Positions 17,698-26,047 of a stretch of 36,265 bases of DNA are shown one piece after another. Source of the DNA: Ignavibacteriota bacterium (GTDB taxonomy: Bacteria > Bacteroidota > Ignavibacteria > Tepidaquicellales > OLB5); NCBI GenBank assembly GCA_003820375.1, contig RPQH01000044.1, forward strand, positions 1-36,265, given 5' to 3'. The notes beneath the pieces were generated by a model that was not told where the DNA came from, ran no database searches, and saw only the letters and a program-made list of their open reading frames with translations. The position numbers were made by a program, and so were the translations under genes. Each line of letters begins with the position of its first letter. The stretch's first letter is position 1.

Positions 17698-17794
17698 TGT
17701 CAGGTCAATATTTGGAAATTTAAGTTCTTTCTTTCTCCGGCAAATATATCAGATACTCTAAGTTAATTCCAATTTATCAAAATAAAACCTGACA
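17698..17794. mobile_element. 97-bp MITE-like element with TGTCAGGTC/AACCTGACA ends
   Basis: Terminal inverted repeats TGTCAGGTC and AACCTGACA. Homologous over its length to the reverse complement of 8368-8463. It lies in the 443-bp spacer between the small membrane protein and HU, where I see no gene; the spacer is otherwise repeat arrays and AT-rich DNA. Confidence 0.68.
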
Positions 17795-17801
17795 CGCCTT
17801 A

Positions 17802-17832
17802 AACTCTCTAAACTCTCTAAACTCTAAGAACT
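17802..17832 (-). repeat. 9-bp array, AACT every 9 bp (minus orientation)
   Basis: AACT at 17802, 17811, 17820 and 17829. The 14 bases at 17819-17832 are the exact reverse complement of 17551-17564, so the two arrays can pair with each other around the element at 17698. Confidence 0.88.
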
Positions 17833-17922
17833 TTAAATTGGTGTTTATTTTACACTTCCTTTATTTACTTTCTTTTATTATTTTCGGCAATTCAATAAAC
17901 TTAAAAAAATAGGAATAATTAC

Positions 17923-18204
17923 ATGACAAGAGAAGAACTTATTGCCCAGATGGCATCGGATGCCAAAACAACAAAGGTACAAGCAAAGGCAGCATTAGAT
18001 TCATTTATCGGTGCAGTAACAAAGACCTTAAAAAAGGGTGGAAGATTATCATTAGTCGGATTCGGTACATTTACGGTTTCCAAAAGAAGTGCAAGAACCG
18101 GCAGAAACCCCAAAACAGGCGAAGCATTGCAGATAAAAGCAAGAAAAGTTGCAAAGTTCAAAGCCGGAAGCCAGCTCTCATCAGCAGTTAACGGTAATAA
18201 ATAA
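17923..18204 (+). CDS. hup: HU/IHF-family DNA-binding protein
   Basis: 93 residues, the usual HU length. N-terminal helices (MTREELIAQMASDAKTTKVQAKAALDSFIGAV), the signature GRLSLVGFGTFTVSKRSARTGRNPKTGE with the DNA-bending proline arm (RTGRNPKTGE), and a basic C-terminus. Nucleoid-associated, bends and wraps DNA without strong sequence preference. Monocistronic, with an intrinsic-type hairpin after the stop. Confidence 0.96.
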   Translation: MTREELIAQMASDAKTTKVQAKAALDSFIGAVTKTLKKGGRLSLVGFGTFTVSKRSARTGRNPKTGEALQIKARKVAKFKAGSQLSSAVNGNK

Positions 18205-18228
18205 ACGACAATAACTTTTTAGTCTCCC

Positions 18229-18253
18229 CCGGCATTACTATCTGTAATGCCGG
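18229..18253 (+). terminator. Hairpin after the HU gene
   Basis: CCGGCATTAC, a 5-nt loop TATCT, then the perfect complement GTAATGCCGG. The 3' side (TTCTAAAAAA) lacks a long T-tract, so termination efficiency is uncertain. Confidence 0.8.
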
Positions 18254-18446
18254 TTCTAAAAAACAGTGCCTGTATATATATTATTTTATAAAGTATATAC
18301 TTTCACCTGCTTATAAGTAATAATACGTACAATAAGTAATTTCAAATATATTATCTTAGTACAAATTATTTACACCGGTTTTTTATAATTGATTTATAAT
18401 TATTTATATATTAAAATAATTAATATCATATATAATAATTCAAACT

Positions 18447-20189
18447 ATGAATAAAAATTCAACAAGAATAAAAAAAGTAAAACTACCAACCTTAAAAAAA
18501 TCATCAACAGGAATAAATGGTTTTGATGAAATAACACTTGGTGGACTTCCGCAAGGACGTCCAACATTGGTAAGCGGAGCTGCAGGGTGTGGTAAAACTT
18601 TATTTGCTATGGAATTCCTTGTCAGAGGGGTTACACAATTTAATGAGCCCGGGGTGTTTATTGCTTTTGAGGAAAATGCAAAGGAACTTACTGAAAATGC
18701 CGCGTCACTGGGATTTGAACTGGAACATTTGATTAAATCCAAAAAGCTAATTGTTGATTTTATCAGTATAGACAGAAGTGAAATTGAAGAAACAGGAGAG
18801 TATGACCTTGAAGCTTTATTTATCAGAATCGATTATGCTATCAGGTCAATAGGTGCTAAACGAATTGTACTTGATACACTTGAAGCCCTATTTTCGGCTC
18901 TTCCCAATGATTTTATTATAAGAGCTGAACTGCGCCGGCTTTTCAGATGGCTTAAAGACAGGGGTATGACCGCAATAATTACTGCCGAAAAAGGTGTTAA
19001 TACTTTAACAAGACACGGACTTGAAGAATATGTATCTGATTGTGTTATTGTTTTAGACCATCGTGTATCGGAACAAATATCAACCAGAAGATTAAGAGTC
19101 CTGAAATACAGAGGCTCAAAGCATGGTACAAATGAATACCCGTTTTTAATAGATGATGCAGGATTTACCGTGATGCCTATTACATCGGTTGAAATGGAAC
19201 ATAAGGTTTCAAATGAAAGGGTTTCTACAGGCGTTAAAAAACTTGATGACATGCTTGGCGGTAAAGGGTATTTCAGGGGAAGCAGTGTTTTAATTTCAGG
19301 TACGGCAGGTACAGGTAAAACAAGTCTTGCGGCTAGTGCTGCAATTGTTTTCTGTTCAAATAACGAAAAATGCATATACGTTTCTTTTGAAGAATCCAAA
19401 GCACAAATTATCAGGAATATGGGTTCAATTGGGCTTGACCTTAAACAATGGGAAAGTAAAGGTCTTCTGAAATTTTATAACTCAAGAGCTACCCATTATG
19501 GTATCGAGATGCATCTGGCGATAATTTACAAAATGATTGTTGAATTTAAACCGGGATTAATTATAATAGACCCGCTTACGACTTTTCTTTCTGTTGGTAC
19601 TTTTATGGATGTAAAGGCAATGGTTATGAGGTTAGTTGATTATATAAAGAACAATGGAATTACAGCAGTATTTACAAGCTTAACATCAGGCGGGTCGTCT
19701 CTTGAAGAAACTGACGTAGGTATATCTTCGTTAATAGATACATGGCTGCTCTTAAAGGATATAGAGCAGAACGGGGAAAGGAACAGAGGGATTTATATCC
19801 TGAAATCAAGAGGTATGAGACATTCAAACCAGGTCAGGGAATTTTTGCTTACTGATAACGGTATTATACTGCGTGAAGTTTATCTTGGTTCTGCAGGAGT
19901 TCTTACGGGTTCCTCCAGAATTGTTCAGGAAAAGATGGATGAAGAAAAGTTTATTGAATCACAACTTGAGATTGATAATTTAACCAAGAACCTTCAGCGT
20001 CATAAAAGAGTTCTTGAAGTTAGGGTAGAAGAGCTGAAAGCAGAATATGAATCTATGGAAGATGAAGTTATAAGAAAAATTAAACTAAATAAAGATAAAC
20101 TTCAAAGAAGAAAAAAAGAAAGAGAACAAATTGCTGAAAGCAGAAAAGTAGGAGCCAATGGCAGTGAATCAAAAAGAAAGGGGGGATAG
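18447..20189 (+). CDS. kaiC: KaiC-family circadian-type ATPase/autokinase
   Basis: 580 residues with two RecA-like domains. CI: Walker A GAAGCGKT (44-51), catalytic Glu pair FEE (74-76), Walker B RIVLDTL. CII: Walker A GTAGTGKT (285-292), FEE (314-316), Walker B LIIIDPL. The CII phosphorylation segment reads [10 protein letters not shown], so Ser427 and Ser428 occupy the positions of Ser431/Thr432 of cyanobacterial KaiC; autophosphorylation is therefore plausible, with Ser in place of Thr. After about residue 490 a coiled-coil tail (496-565) rich in Glu/Lys/Arg differs from the short cyanobacterial tail that binds KaiA. First gene of a four-gene operon with two KaiB genes and a PAS protein. 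ATG start; the upstream 240 bp are very AT-rich. Confidence 0.95.
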   Translation: MNKNSTRIKKVKLPTLKKSSTGINGFDEITLGGLPQGRPTLVSGAAGCGKTLFAMEFLVRGVTQFNEPGVFIAFEENAKELTENAASLGFELEHLIKSKKLIVDFISIDRSEIEETGEYDLEALFIRIDYAIRSIGAKRIVLDTLEALFSALPNDFIIRAELRRLFRWLKDRGMTAIITAEKGVNTLTRHGLEEYVSDCVIVLDHRVSEQISTRRLRVLKYRGSKHGTNEYPFLIDDAGFTVMPITSVEMEHKVSNERVSTGVKKLDDMLGGKGYFRGSSVLISGTAGTGKTSLAASAAIVFCSNNEKCIYVSFEESKAQIIRNMGSIGLDLKQWESKGLLKFYNSRATHYGIEMHLAIIYKMIVEFKPGLIIIDPLTTFLSVGTFMDVKAMVMRLVDYIKNNGITAVFTSLTSGGSSLEETDVGISSLIDTWLLLKDIEQNGERNRGIYILKSRGMRHSNQVREFLLTDNGIILREVYLGSAGVLTGSSRIVQEKMDEEKFIESQLEIDNLTKNLQRHKRVLEVRVEELKAEYESMEDEVIRKIKLNKDKLQRRKKEREQIAESRKVGANGSESKRKGG

Positions 20190-20191
20190 TT

Positions 20192-20560
20192 TTGGATAAC
20201 AGCAAAAAGAAAAAAGCTGCATTAAAAAATTCTAAAAATGGGAACTCAATAAAAAAGAGTGAAATTAAAAAGGAAAAGTGGGAATTAAAGCTTTATGTTG
20301 CAGGTCAAACACCCAGGTCTTTGGCGGCTTTTTCAAATTTAAAGAAATTTTGTGATGAGCATTTAAAGGGACAGTACAAAATAAAGGTTATAGATTTGTT
20401 AGCCAAGCCGCAGCTTGCAAAAGGTGATGAGATAGTAGCTTTACCAACGCTTGTGCGTAAGCTTCCTCAGCCAATAAGGAGGATTATCGGTGATCTTTCT
20501 AATGTTGAAAAAGTTTTAGTCGGTTTACAAATGAAAAGCAGGAATGGGTTTTATAAATAA
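20192..20560 (+). CDS. kaiB: KaiB-like protein 1
   Basis: 122 residues. After a lysine-rich N-terminal extension (1-29) it matches canonical Kai[53 protein letters not shown] and [17 protein letters not shown]. KaiB binds the CI ring of KaiC in its thioredoxin-like fold-switched state. The conserved PTL and IGDLS segments are intact. It starts with TTG two bases after the kaiC stop, so translation is probably coupled. The short tail ([10 protein letters not shown]) lacks the acidic end of cyanobacterial KaiB. Confidence 0.95.
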   Translation: MDNSKKKKAALKNSKNGNSIKKSEIKKEKWELKLYVAGQTPRSLAAFSNLKKFCDEHLKGQYKIKVIDLLAKPQLAKGDEIVALPTLVRKLPQPIRRIIGDLSNVEKVLVGLQMKSRNGFYK

Positions 20561-20586
20561 ATGAATTCAAAGGAGTCCGGACTAAG

Positions 20587-21054
20587 ATGAACAAAAAAAG
20601 CACTAATGAGGTAAAAACTAAAAGTAAAAAGAAAGATGAAAAGTATTCCTTTAATCTTTTTATAAGCGGGGAGACTCCCAACGCTGAAAGGGCAATACTG
20701 AATTTAAAGTTTATTTGTAAAAAATACTTAAAAGGAAAGTATAAGATTAAGATAGTTGACTTGCAGAAAAATCCGGTTTATACCATAATAGATCAAATAG
20801 TAGCTGCTCCGACACTTGTGAGAAAATACCCGCTGCCGGTAACCAAGCTAGTGGGTGACCTTTCTAATATTGAGAAGGTATTAAACATTCTCAATATAAA
20901 AAATGATATTGATGTTTTGGAAAATACTGTTAGGAAAAAAGGCAAAAAAAGACAAAACAGGGAGTTTTTAAAAAAGGCAGAAGAAGAAAGATTAAAATTT
21001 GCAGAAGATATTGTAAATACAATCTTCGGACTTGTTAAAAGCAATGAGATATAA
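20587..21054 (+). CDS. KaiB-like protein 2 with C-terminal helical tail
   Basis: 155 residues. KaiB core at about 20-103 (FNLFISGETPNAERAILNL, IVDLQKNPVYTIIDQIVAAPTLVRKYPLPVTKLVGDLSNIEKVL), more divergent than its neighbour. It then adds about 50 residues: a basic linker (VRKKGKKRQNREF) and a helix with ERLKFAEDIVNTI (134-146). That motif recurs at the N-terminus of the next protein. AAAGGAG lies 11 bases before the ATG. Possible roles are an alternative KaiC partner or an adaptor that carries clock state to the PAS protein. Confidence 0.92.
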   Translation: MNKKSTNEVKTKSKKKDEKYSFNLFISGETPNAERAILNLKFICKKYLKGKYKIKIVDLQKNPVYTIIDQIVAAPTLVRKYPLPVTKLVGDLSNIEKVLNILNIKNDIDVLENTVRKKGKKRQNREFLKKAEEERLKFAEDIVNTIFGLVKSNEI

Positions 21055-21109
21055 AAAATATTTATAGACTTTCTTAATTCTTAAATGTTGTTAATAGAAA
21101 GGTTCTAAT

Positions 21110-21655
21110 ATGAAGGTATCTACAAAGAAAAAAGATAAATTTAAAATGCCAGGTACACAGGAAGAATTACTTGAACGCCTCAAGATTGCAGAAGATATAG
21201 TACAAGCTATTAAAAACGGTGAGGTGGATGCTGTAGTTACTGAAACAGATAAAGGGTTAAAAGTTAATACTTTTCATAATGCTGATATTTCATATTGTGT
21301 ATTTTATGAGAGAATGAGCGAAGCTGCAGTAACTCTTAGCTATGACGAAGTAATTTTATTTACCAACAATGCTTTTTCACGCCTTCTTGAAATTCCGCTT
21401 AATAATATTTTCCTTTCGAACTTTACAAAGTTCATTTACGAAAAAGATATTAAGACATATAAGAAAATGATAAACAATTCTCTTTATTTTACGGACAGGG
21501 CTGTTATAAGACTTGAAGGCAAAAGAAATCAGTTAATACCTGTTAGAATTTCAGCGAAAAAAGCGGAAATAGAGGACCTTAAAATTATTACCCTGATGAT
21601 AACAGACCTGCGGAATACAGTTGATTATGCTGAATCAATGAATCCAGAAGAATAA
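21110..21655 (+). CDS. Stand-alone PAS-domain protein in the kai operon
   Basis: 181 residues. N-terminal helix ERLKIAEDIVQAI (22-34) followed by NGEVDAVV, the header found before PAS domains of many histidine kinases, then one PAS domain at about 62-170 (VTLSYDEVILFTNNAFSRLLEIPLNNIF, RLEGKRNQLIPVRISAKKAEIEDLKIITLMITDL). There is no kinase, HATPase or output domain, so it may have been cut from a larger kinase or act as a partner-binding module. Last gene of the kai operon, 55 bp after kaiB2. GAAAGG precedes the ATG. Confidence 0.85.
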   Translation: MKVSTKKKDKFKMPGTQEELLERLKIAEDIVQAIKNGEVDAVVTETDKGLKVNTFHNADISYCVFYERMSEAAVTLSYDEVILFTNNAFSRLLEIPLNNIFLSNFTKFIYEKDIKTYKKMINNSLYFTDRAVIRLEGKRNQLIPVRISAKKAEIEDLKIITLMITDLRNTVDYAESMNPEE

Positions 21656-21685
21656 AAGCGAAGTGTTTTTTAAGTTTGTTTAGTT

Positions 21686-22219
21686 TTATAAAAGCAAATC
21701 TTTTGATTCTATAGGTTTGGATTTTTCAATCATCTTTTGCATAATCGTTACGTCTATATACTTCCCGAATTTTATACCTGCTTCTTTCATAATACCGATT
21801 TCATCAAAACCAAATTCTTTATGCATTTTAATACTGGTCTCATTTCCTTCGGATATCCTTGCAATGATTGTGTGAATACCGCAATATTCGGCATTCCGTA
21901 TTAACTGGTACAGAAGTTTTCTGCCTATTCCCTGGCGCCGGAATTCCTTCCTTACATAAATGGAACATTCTGTAGTATTATCATATGCAGGCCTGTCAGA
22001 CCATTTACTGAGCGAAGCCCAGCCGCTTATTACACCATGGATTTCGGAAACAATTACCTGGTATTTTTCATTATGCTCATAAAACCACTTTTCAGCTGTT
22101 TCTCTTGTTCGTTCTTCTGTATCAAAAGTAGCTGTTGTATTTATTACAGCATCATTATAAATTTCGGTTATTTCATCCAGGTCTTTTATTTCAGCCGGTC
22201 TTATTAAAAGCAATTTCAA
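21686..22219 (-). CDS. GNAT N-acetyltransferase, phosphinothricin-acetyltransferase-like
   Basis: 177 residues. GNAT fold with the acetyl-CoA pyrophosphate loop RRQGIGRKLLYQLI and the PAT-type features IYNDAVINTTATFDTEERT near the N-terminus, GWASLSKWSDRPAYDNTTECSIYV, and GNETSIKMHKEFGF. Such enzymes acetylate phosphinothricin, methionine sulfoximine or related amino compounds; the natural substrate is uncertain. The start is TTG at 22219 (MKLLLIRPAE), immediately after AAAGGA. It converges with the PAS gene. Confidence 0.9.
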   Translation of the reverse strand: MKLLLIRPAEIKDLDEITEIYNDAVINTTATFDTEERTRETAEKWFYEHNEKYQVIVSEIHGVISGWASLSKWSDRPAYDNTTECSIYVRKEFRRQGIGRKLLYQLIRNAEYCGIHTIIARISEGNETSIKMHKEFGFDEIGIMKEAGIKFGKYIDVTIMQKMIEKSKPIESKDLLL

Positions 22220-22386
22220 TCCTTTCTTAATGTATTATGTTTTTAATAATATTCAGGTCTAATTTTTCGTTCCTGAAACGGTAGAATTTATTAAGATTTC
22301 AAAATTCATTAACTGCACGTTCCTCATTAACTGATGACAGCAAAAAGGGATATAGTGACGCAACATGAATACTATCCAATAAAAAT

Positions 22387-22415
22387 GCGGACTCATAATA
22401 ACAAGTCCGCTTTTT
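22387..22415. terminator. Terminator downstream of nuoAB
   Basis: GCGGACT and AGTCCGC form a perfect 7-bp stem around a 10-nt loop, with A/T-tracts on both sides (AAAAAT before, TTTTT after), so it can stop transcription in both directions. It ends the nuoA-nuoB transcript. Confidence 0.88.
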
Positions 22416-22437
22416 GAGTTTGTTAATTCTCAAAAAC

Positions 22438-22923
22438 TTATTTTATAAGTGAAGGCTGCTCTGTGTTTATCTTTTCCTGAATCTGTATTAATCCCTGGAG
22501 CAATGCATCGGGTCTCGGAGGACATCCGGCAACATACACATCAACCGGGATGAACAGGTCAATACCCTGAACCACAGAATAGCTTCTGTACATACCGCCT
22601 GAAGATGTACATGCGCCCATAGCCATACACCACTTAGGGTCAGGCATCTGGTCCCAAATTTTTCTAACAACCCATGCCATCTTATATGTAACTGTTCCTG
22701 CAACAATCATAAGGTCAGATTGACGCGGTGAAAAACGGAATACTTCAGAACCGAATCTTGATACATCGAAACGTGAGCTGGCAAATGCCATCATCTCGAT
22801 AGCACAGCATGAAATACCCATTGGCATCGGCCACACGGAGTTCTTCCTGGACCAGTTAATAACATCCTGAAGTTTAGTCGTAAAAAATCCTTCATTTTGT
22901 ACAGATGAATATAAATCAGACAT
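22438..22923 (-). CDS. nuoB: NADH-quinone oxidoreductase subunit B
   Basis: 161 residues, full length. Peripheral-arm subunit of complex I carrying the last [4Fe-4S] cluster (N2) before quinone. Ligand cysteines are visible: Cys39-Cys40 ([10 protein letters not shown]), Cys105 ([12 protein letters not shown]) and Cys134 ([12 protein letters not shown]). The family block [27 protein letters not shown] is intact. Downstream of nuoA by 25 bp in the same transcript, but followed by a strong terminator rather than nuoC. Confidence 0.97.
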   Translation of the reverse strand: MSDLYSSVQNEGFFTTKLQDVINWSRKNSVWPMPMGISCCAIEMMAFASSRFDVSRFGSEVFRFSPRQSDLMIVAGTVTYKMAWVVRKIWDQMPDPKWCMAMGACTSSGGMYRSYSVVQGIDLFIPVDVYVAGCPPRPDALLQGLIQIQEKINTEQPSLIK

Positions 22924-22948
22924 ATTAATAATTTCCTGTTTTAGTTTT

Positions 22949-23317
22949 TTAATCCCAGTTTAATGCGCCCTTACGTATCATATAAATATAACCGACTAAC
23001 AGTATTGCAATAAATACGGACATTTCAATTAACGCATAATATACAGTGTTCGGTATAAATTTTCTATATGCAACAGCCCACGGATACAGAAACACAATTT
23101 CTATATCAAACAGAATGAACAGCATGGCTGCCATGTAATATTTAACTGAAAAGCGCTGCCTGGCGGTTCCGACCGGCTCCATACCGCTCTCATAGGTTGA
23201 TAGCTTTACGGGATTTGGATTCTTCGGACCTATAAACTTTGATAAAAACACACATACTATTGCGAATGCTATTGCAAACAGCATTAGTATAAGAATGGGT
23301 ATATAGTTATTAAGCAT
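22949..23317 (-). CDS. nuoA: NADH-quinone oxidoreductase subunit A
   Basis: 122 residues from the ATG at 23317; a TTG two codons upstream is possible but less likely. Three membrane helices with the conserved loop [40 protein letters not shown], including the ESG and the acidic D-E pair of the second helix. Membrane-arm subunit of complex I. First gene of the nuoAB pair. Confidence 0.96.
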   Translation of the reverse strand: MLNNYIPILILMLFAIAFAIVCVFLSKFIGPKNPNPVKLSTYESGMEPVGTARQRFSVKYYMAAMLFILFDIEIVFLYPWAVAYRKFIPNTVYYALIEMSVFIAILLVGYIYMIRKGALNWD

Positions 23318-23357
23318 TTGCAAATATAGTAAAAAGGTTGAAAAGTTTAAAGGGTTT

Positions 23358-23406
23358 CAGGTTGCAAGTTTCAGGTTGCAGGTTACAAGCTGCAAGTTTC
23401 AGGTTA
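23358..23406 (+). repeat. 7-bp array (CAGGTTG/CAAGTTT)
   Basis: Seven heptamers between fadD and nuoA: CAGGTTG, CAAGTTT, CAGGTTG, CAGGTTA, CAAGCTG, CAAGTTT, CAGGTTA. Same family as the array after acs at 8258. Confidence 0.88.
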
Positions 23407-23420
23407 TGATGAAGCTCTTT

Positions 23421-23466
23421 AACTCCCAAACTCATAACTCTACAAACTCTAAGAACTCTAAGAACC
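23421..23466 (-). repeat. 9-bp array overlapping the acyl-CoA synthetase stop codon
   Basis: On the minus strand, AGTT cores recur every 9 bp (AACT at 23454, 23445 and 23436 on the plus strand; AACC at 23463), then degenerate. The TAG stop at 23458-23460 sits inside the first unit: GGT-TCT-TAG-AGT-TCT-TAG-AGT. Confidence 0.88.
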
Positions 23467-25269
23467 CTTCCTGTACATCCCATAAATCACTTCTCTGAAT
23501 TTATCCTCAATCACTTTCCGTTTAAGCTTGAGTGACGGAGTTAGCTCGCCGCTTTCGATTGTGAATTGGTAGGGGAGCAGTGTGAACTTCCTCACCCTCT
23601 CATACTTTGCATGGTGCTGCTGGAAGGCTGCTATCTCATTCTCGAATAACTTCTTAATCAATGGGTTTTCTATAAGTTCAATATTATTGTCGCTGGTAAT
23701 ATTGTTAATAGATGAGTATGATTTAAGCTCTTCGAAATCCGGCACTATCAATGCACTTACAAACGGCTTATCATCTCCGGCAAATGTAATTACCTGTTCT
23801 ATGTATTTACTGTTCTCAAGTGTCTCTTCAATATGCGCGAGTGATATATATTTTCCGCCTTCTGTTTTTATCAAGCTTTTTTTCCTGCCTGTAATTTTCA
23901 GGAAGCCATCTGCATCTTTTTCACCCATATCACCTGTATGAAGCCACCCGTTTATTACTGTTTCATTGGTATCCTTTTCATTATTGAAATACCCGGGCAT
24001 AACATTATCACCCTTCACAAGGATTTCCCCGTCATCAGCAATCTTTACTTCAACACCATCAAGCGGTAACCCGACTGTTCCGATTTTATTTTTCCCAGGT
24101 CTGTTGCATGAAATTACAGGAGCTGCTTCAGTCATGCCATACCCTTCATACATAGGCAGGCCAATGCCTTCAAAGAACTCGGCAATATCTTTATTCAAAG
24201 CAGAGCCGCCTGAAATAGAAAATCTCATCTCGCCGCCCGTCCTCTCTCTTATAGTACCAAATACAAGCCTGTCTGCAATCTGCCATAAAAAACCGGACTT
24301 ATTATTCCTCATCTTACGTGCAATTTTAAAAGCGGCTTTAACCAGCACCTGTTTTCTTTTCGGCATTGCCTGAACACTCTTCATCAGCCGCGAGTATATC
24401 CTGCTGTACAAAAGGGGAACAGCAATTATGATTGTCGGCTTAACTTCCAGGAATTGTGTTTGCAGTGTATCGATATTCTGTGCATAATAAATTTCCGCTC
24501 CGAGCGATAGTGCAAGGTAATATCCCGCTGTGCGTTCATAGCTGTGAGCCAGCGGCAGAAATGAAAGGAACTTGTCTTTTTCGCTCAGCATTGGAAAAGC
24601 TTTTTTAGCCGATTCGATATTAGTAAGAATGTTTTTATGTGTAAGAGAGACTCCTTTAGGGTTACCCATCGTTCCGGATGTATATATGATGGTCAGTATA
24701 TCATTCTCATTAATATTATTTCTGCAGTTATCAATCAGGTTATCAGCATCTGCATCGCTGTAGCTATTTTTATCCTGAAGAATCGATTGATATATCAGGT
24801 CTTCGAAAAACAAAACATATTCCGGTTCATTCTCAGGCTTGTTGAATGATATAATATATTTAAGCTCAGGCAGTTCATGAAATACCGATTTAATTTTTTC
24901 AACGATATACTTTGTGGAAGCAAAACAGACCTTCGCTGCCGAGTGCTCAAGTATAAATTTCATCTGGCTTGCAGTCATTGTCGGATATATCGGTACGGTA
25001 ATAACCCTGTTAAAAATGCAGGCAAAATCAGATACTACCCATTCAAACCGCGTTTCAGAAATAATTGCCGCTTTATCATTTGGATTCAGGTTAAGTTTTT
25101 TCAAAGCTTTTGCCGCATGATAAACAAGCTCTTTCAGCTTATTGCCTGATAAGCTTTCATAATTATAGCTGTCTTTCCCGGATTGTTTGGATTCACGCCA
25201 GTATAGAGCATTACGGGTTCCGTATTTATTAACAGTATTTAAAAAGAAGGTACAGAAATTATTAACCAT
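23458..25269 (-). CDS. fadD: Long-chain acyl-CoA synthetase (AMP-forming), FAA1/FadD15 type
   Basis: 603 residues, usual length for this subclass. Activates fatty acids to acyl-CoA with ATP. Motifs: P-loop YTSGTMGNPKG (196-206), LPLAHSYERTAGYY, YGYGMTEAAPVIS, WLHTGDMGEKDADGFLKITGRKKSLIKTEGGKYISLAHIE. The fatty acyl-binding and C-terminal hinge regions are intact, and SLKLKRKVIEDKF near the C-terminus carries the likely catalytic lysine. Membrane association is typical of the family. Its stop codon is embedded in a 9-bp repeat. Confidence 0.94.
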   Translation of the reverse strand: MVNNFCTFFLNTVNKYGTRNALYWRESKQSGKDSYNYESLSGNKLKELVYHAAKALKKLNLNPNDKAAIISETRFEWVVSDFACIFNRVITVPIYPTMTASQMKFILEHSAAKVCFASTKYIVEKIKSVFHELPELKYIISFNKPENEPEYVLFFEDLIYQSILQDKNSYSDADADNLIDNCRNNINENDILTIIYTSGTMGNPKGVSLTHKNILTNIESAKKAFPMLSEKDKFLSFLPLAHSYERTAGYYLALSLGAEIYYAQNIDTLQTQFLEVKPTIIIAVPLLYSRIYSRLMKSVQAMPKRKQVLVKAAFKIARKMRNNKSGFLWQIADRLVFGTIRERTGGEMRFSISGGSALNKDIAEFFEGIGLPMYEGYGMTEAAPVISCNRPGKNKIGTVGLPLDGVEVKIADDGEILVKGDNVMPGYFNNEKDTNETVINGWLHTGDMGEKDADGFLKITGRKKSLIKTEGGKYISLAHIEETLENSKYIEQVITFAGDDKPFVSALIVPDFEELKSYSSINNITSDNNIELIENPLIKKLFENEIAAFQQHHAKYERVRKFTLLPYQFTIESGELTPSLKLKRKVIEDKFREVIYGMYRKGS

Positions 25270-25351
25270 TATTATTGAATTTTAAGCGAATATTTCTGAA
25301 AATAACAATTTCTTGCGTACTTATAAAGTCAACTTGAATGAGAACAATTTA

Positions 25352-25529
25352 TCAGATTCGTCAGATTCATCAGATTCATCAGATTCTTCAGATTCATCAG
25401 ATTCGTCAGATTCATCAGATTCTTCAGATTCATCAAATTCATCAGATTCATCAGATTCATCAGATTCTTCAGATTGCATTTTCTCTCTACACACTCTACA
25501 CCCTCTACACCCTCTACACACTCTATACA
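25352..25529. repeat. Compound 9-bp array: 14 x TCAGATTCN then 5 x CTCTACACN
   Basis: Fourteen units TCAGATTC(A/T/G) from 25352 to 25477, then five CTCTACAC(A/C) units starting at 25485, 25494, 25503, 25512 and 25521. Two different 9-bp units sit in tandem. The first array is open in several frames (SDS/DSS or ESDESD repeats) but these are not credible genes: no start signal and no homologue-like sequence outside the repeat. Confidence 0.93.
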
Positions 25530-25749
25530 CTCGATAGGGTATTTTTCAATACATATTTTTTTCATCCTTCCAAAATCTAACCAAATCCGTTAGCAGAAAT
25601 TTCAAGCAATATTACGACATACTGTAATTAATTTAGATATTATCAAAGAACGGTTATTTATGCTTATATATTGATATAAGCTCCATCAGTATAATTTAAT
25701 ATAGTGTTCACTAATTGTCAAGTTTTTGGTGAAAAAACCTCACCCCTTT

Positions 25750-25848
25750 CCTCTCTCCTGGGAGGAGAGAGGTATTTAGAGCTTAAAAATCAAAAGATTC
25801 CCCTCTCGAGAGGGGTGGACTCCGATGGAGCGTTAGCGGATATCGGAG
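25750..25848. repeat. Cluster of three palindromes
   Basis: A 10-bp stem with GGG loop, a 16-bp perfect palindrome centred on an XhoI-like CTCGAG, and a 7-bp stem with a 15-nt loop, within 100 bp. The pyrimidine/purine-rich style matches the G-rich palindrome found inside the T9SS gene at 28173. Confidence 0.75.
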
Positions 25849-26017
25849 GACGGGGTGTGTCCTGAAATGCACCGGAAAATCCTTCAAGTATCACCTCAAC
25901 TCTCCAACAACAGCGACAAAATCTTCAATATTATAATTTCTTATAGCTATACCGGTTAACGGAATAGTGAAGATTTATTTTGAAGAAAATATGGCGATTC
26001 CGGCTCATAATCGCCAA

Positions 26018-26047
26018 CTTTTCACGTTTCACGTCTCACGTTTGACG
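26018..26047 (-). repeat. 7-bp array of GTGAAAC type (minus strand)
   Basis: Minus strand units GTCAAAC, GTGAGAC, GTGAAAC, GTGAAAA. Same unit, including the GTCAAAC variant, as the 13-unit array at 35977-36067. Confidence 0.8.

Noticed and set aside
20192-21054. Second kaiB as a simple recent duplication of the first
   Set aside because: Protein identity is moderate and codons differ widely, and kaiB2 has its own tail, so it is an old paralogue.
25352-25529. CRISPR array
   Set aside because: The repeats are 9 bp with no spacers; no cas genes nearby.
25313-25580. Open frames of Ser-Asp, Glu-Ser-Asp or Ile-His-Gln repeats over the TCAGATTCA array
   Set aside because: Open on both strands in several frames because a 9-bp unit without stops is open everywhere; no start signal and no non-repeat domain.
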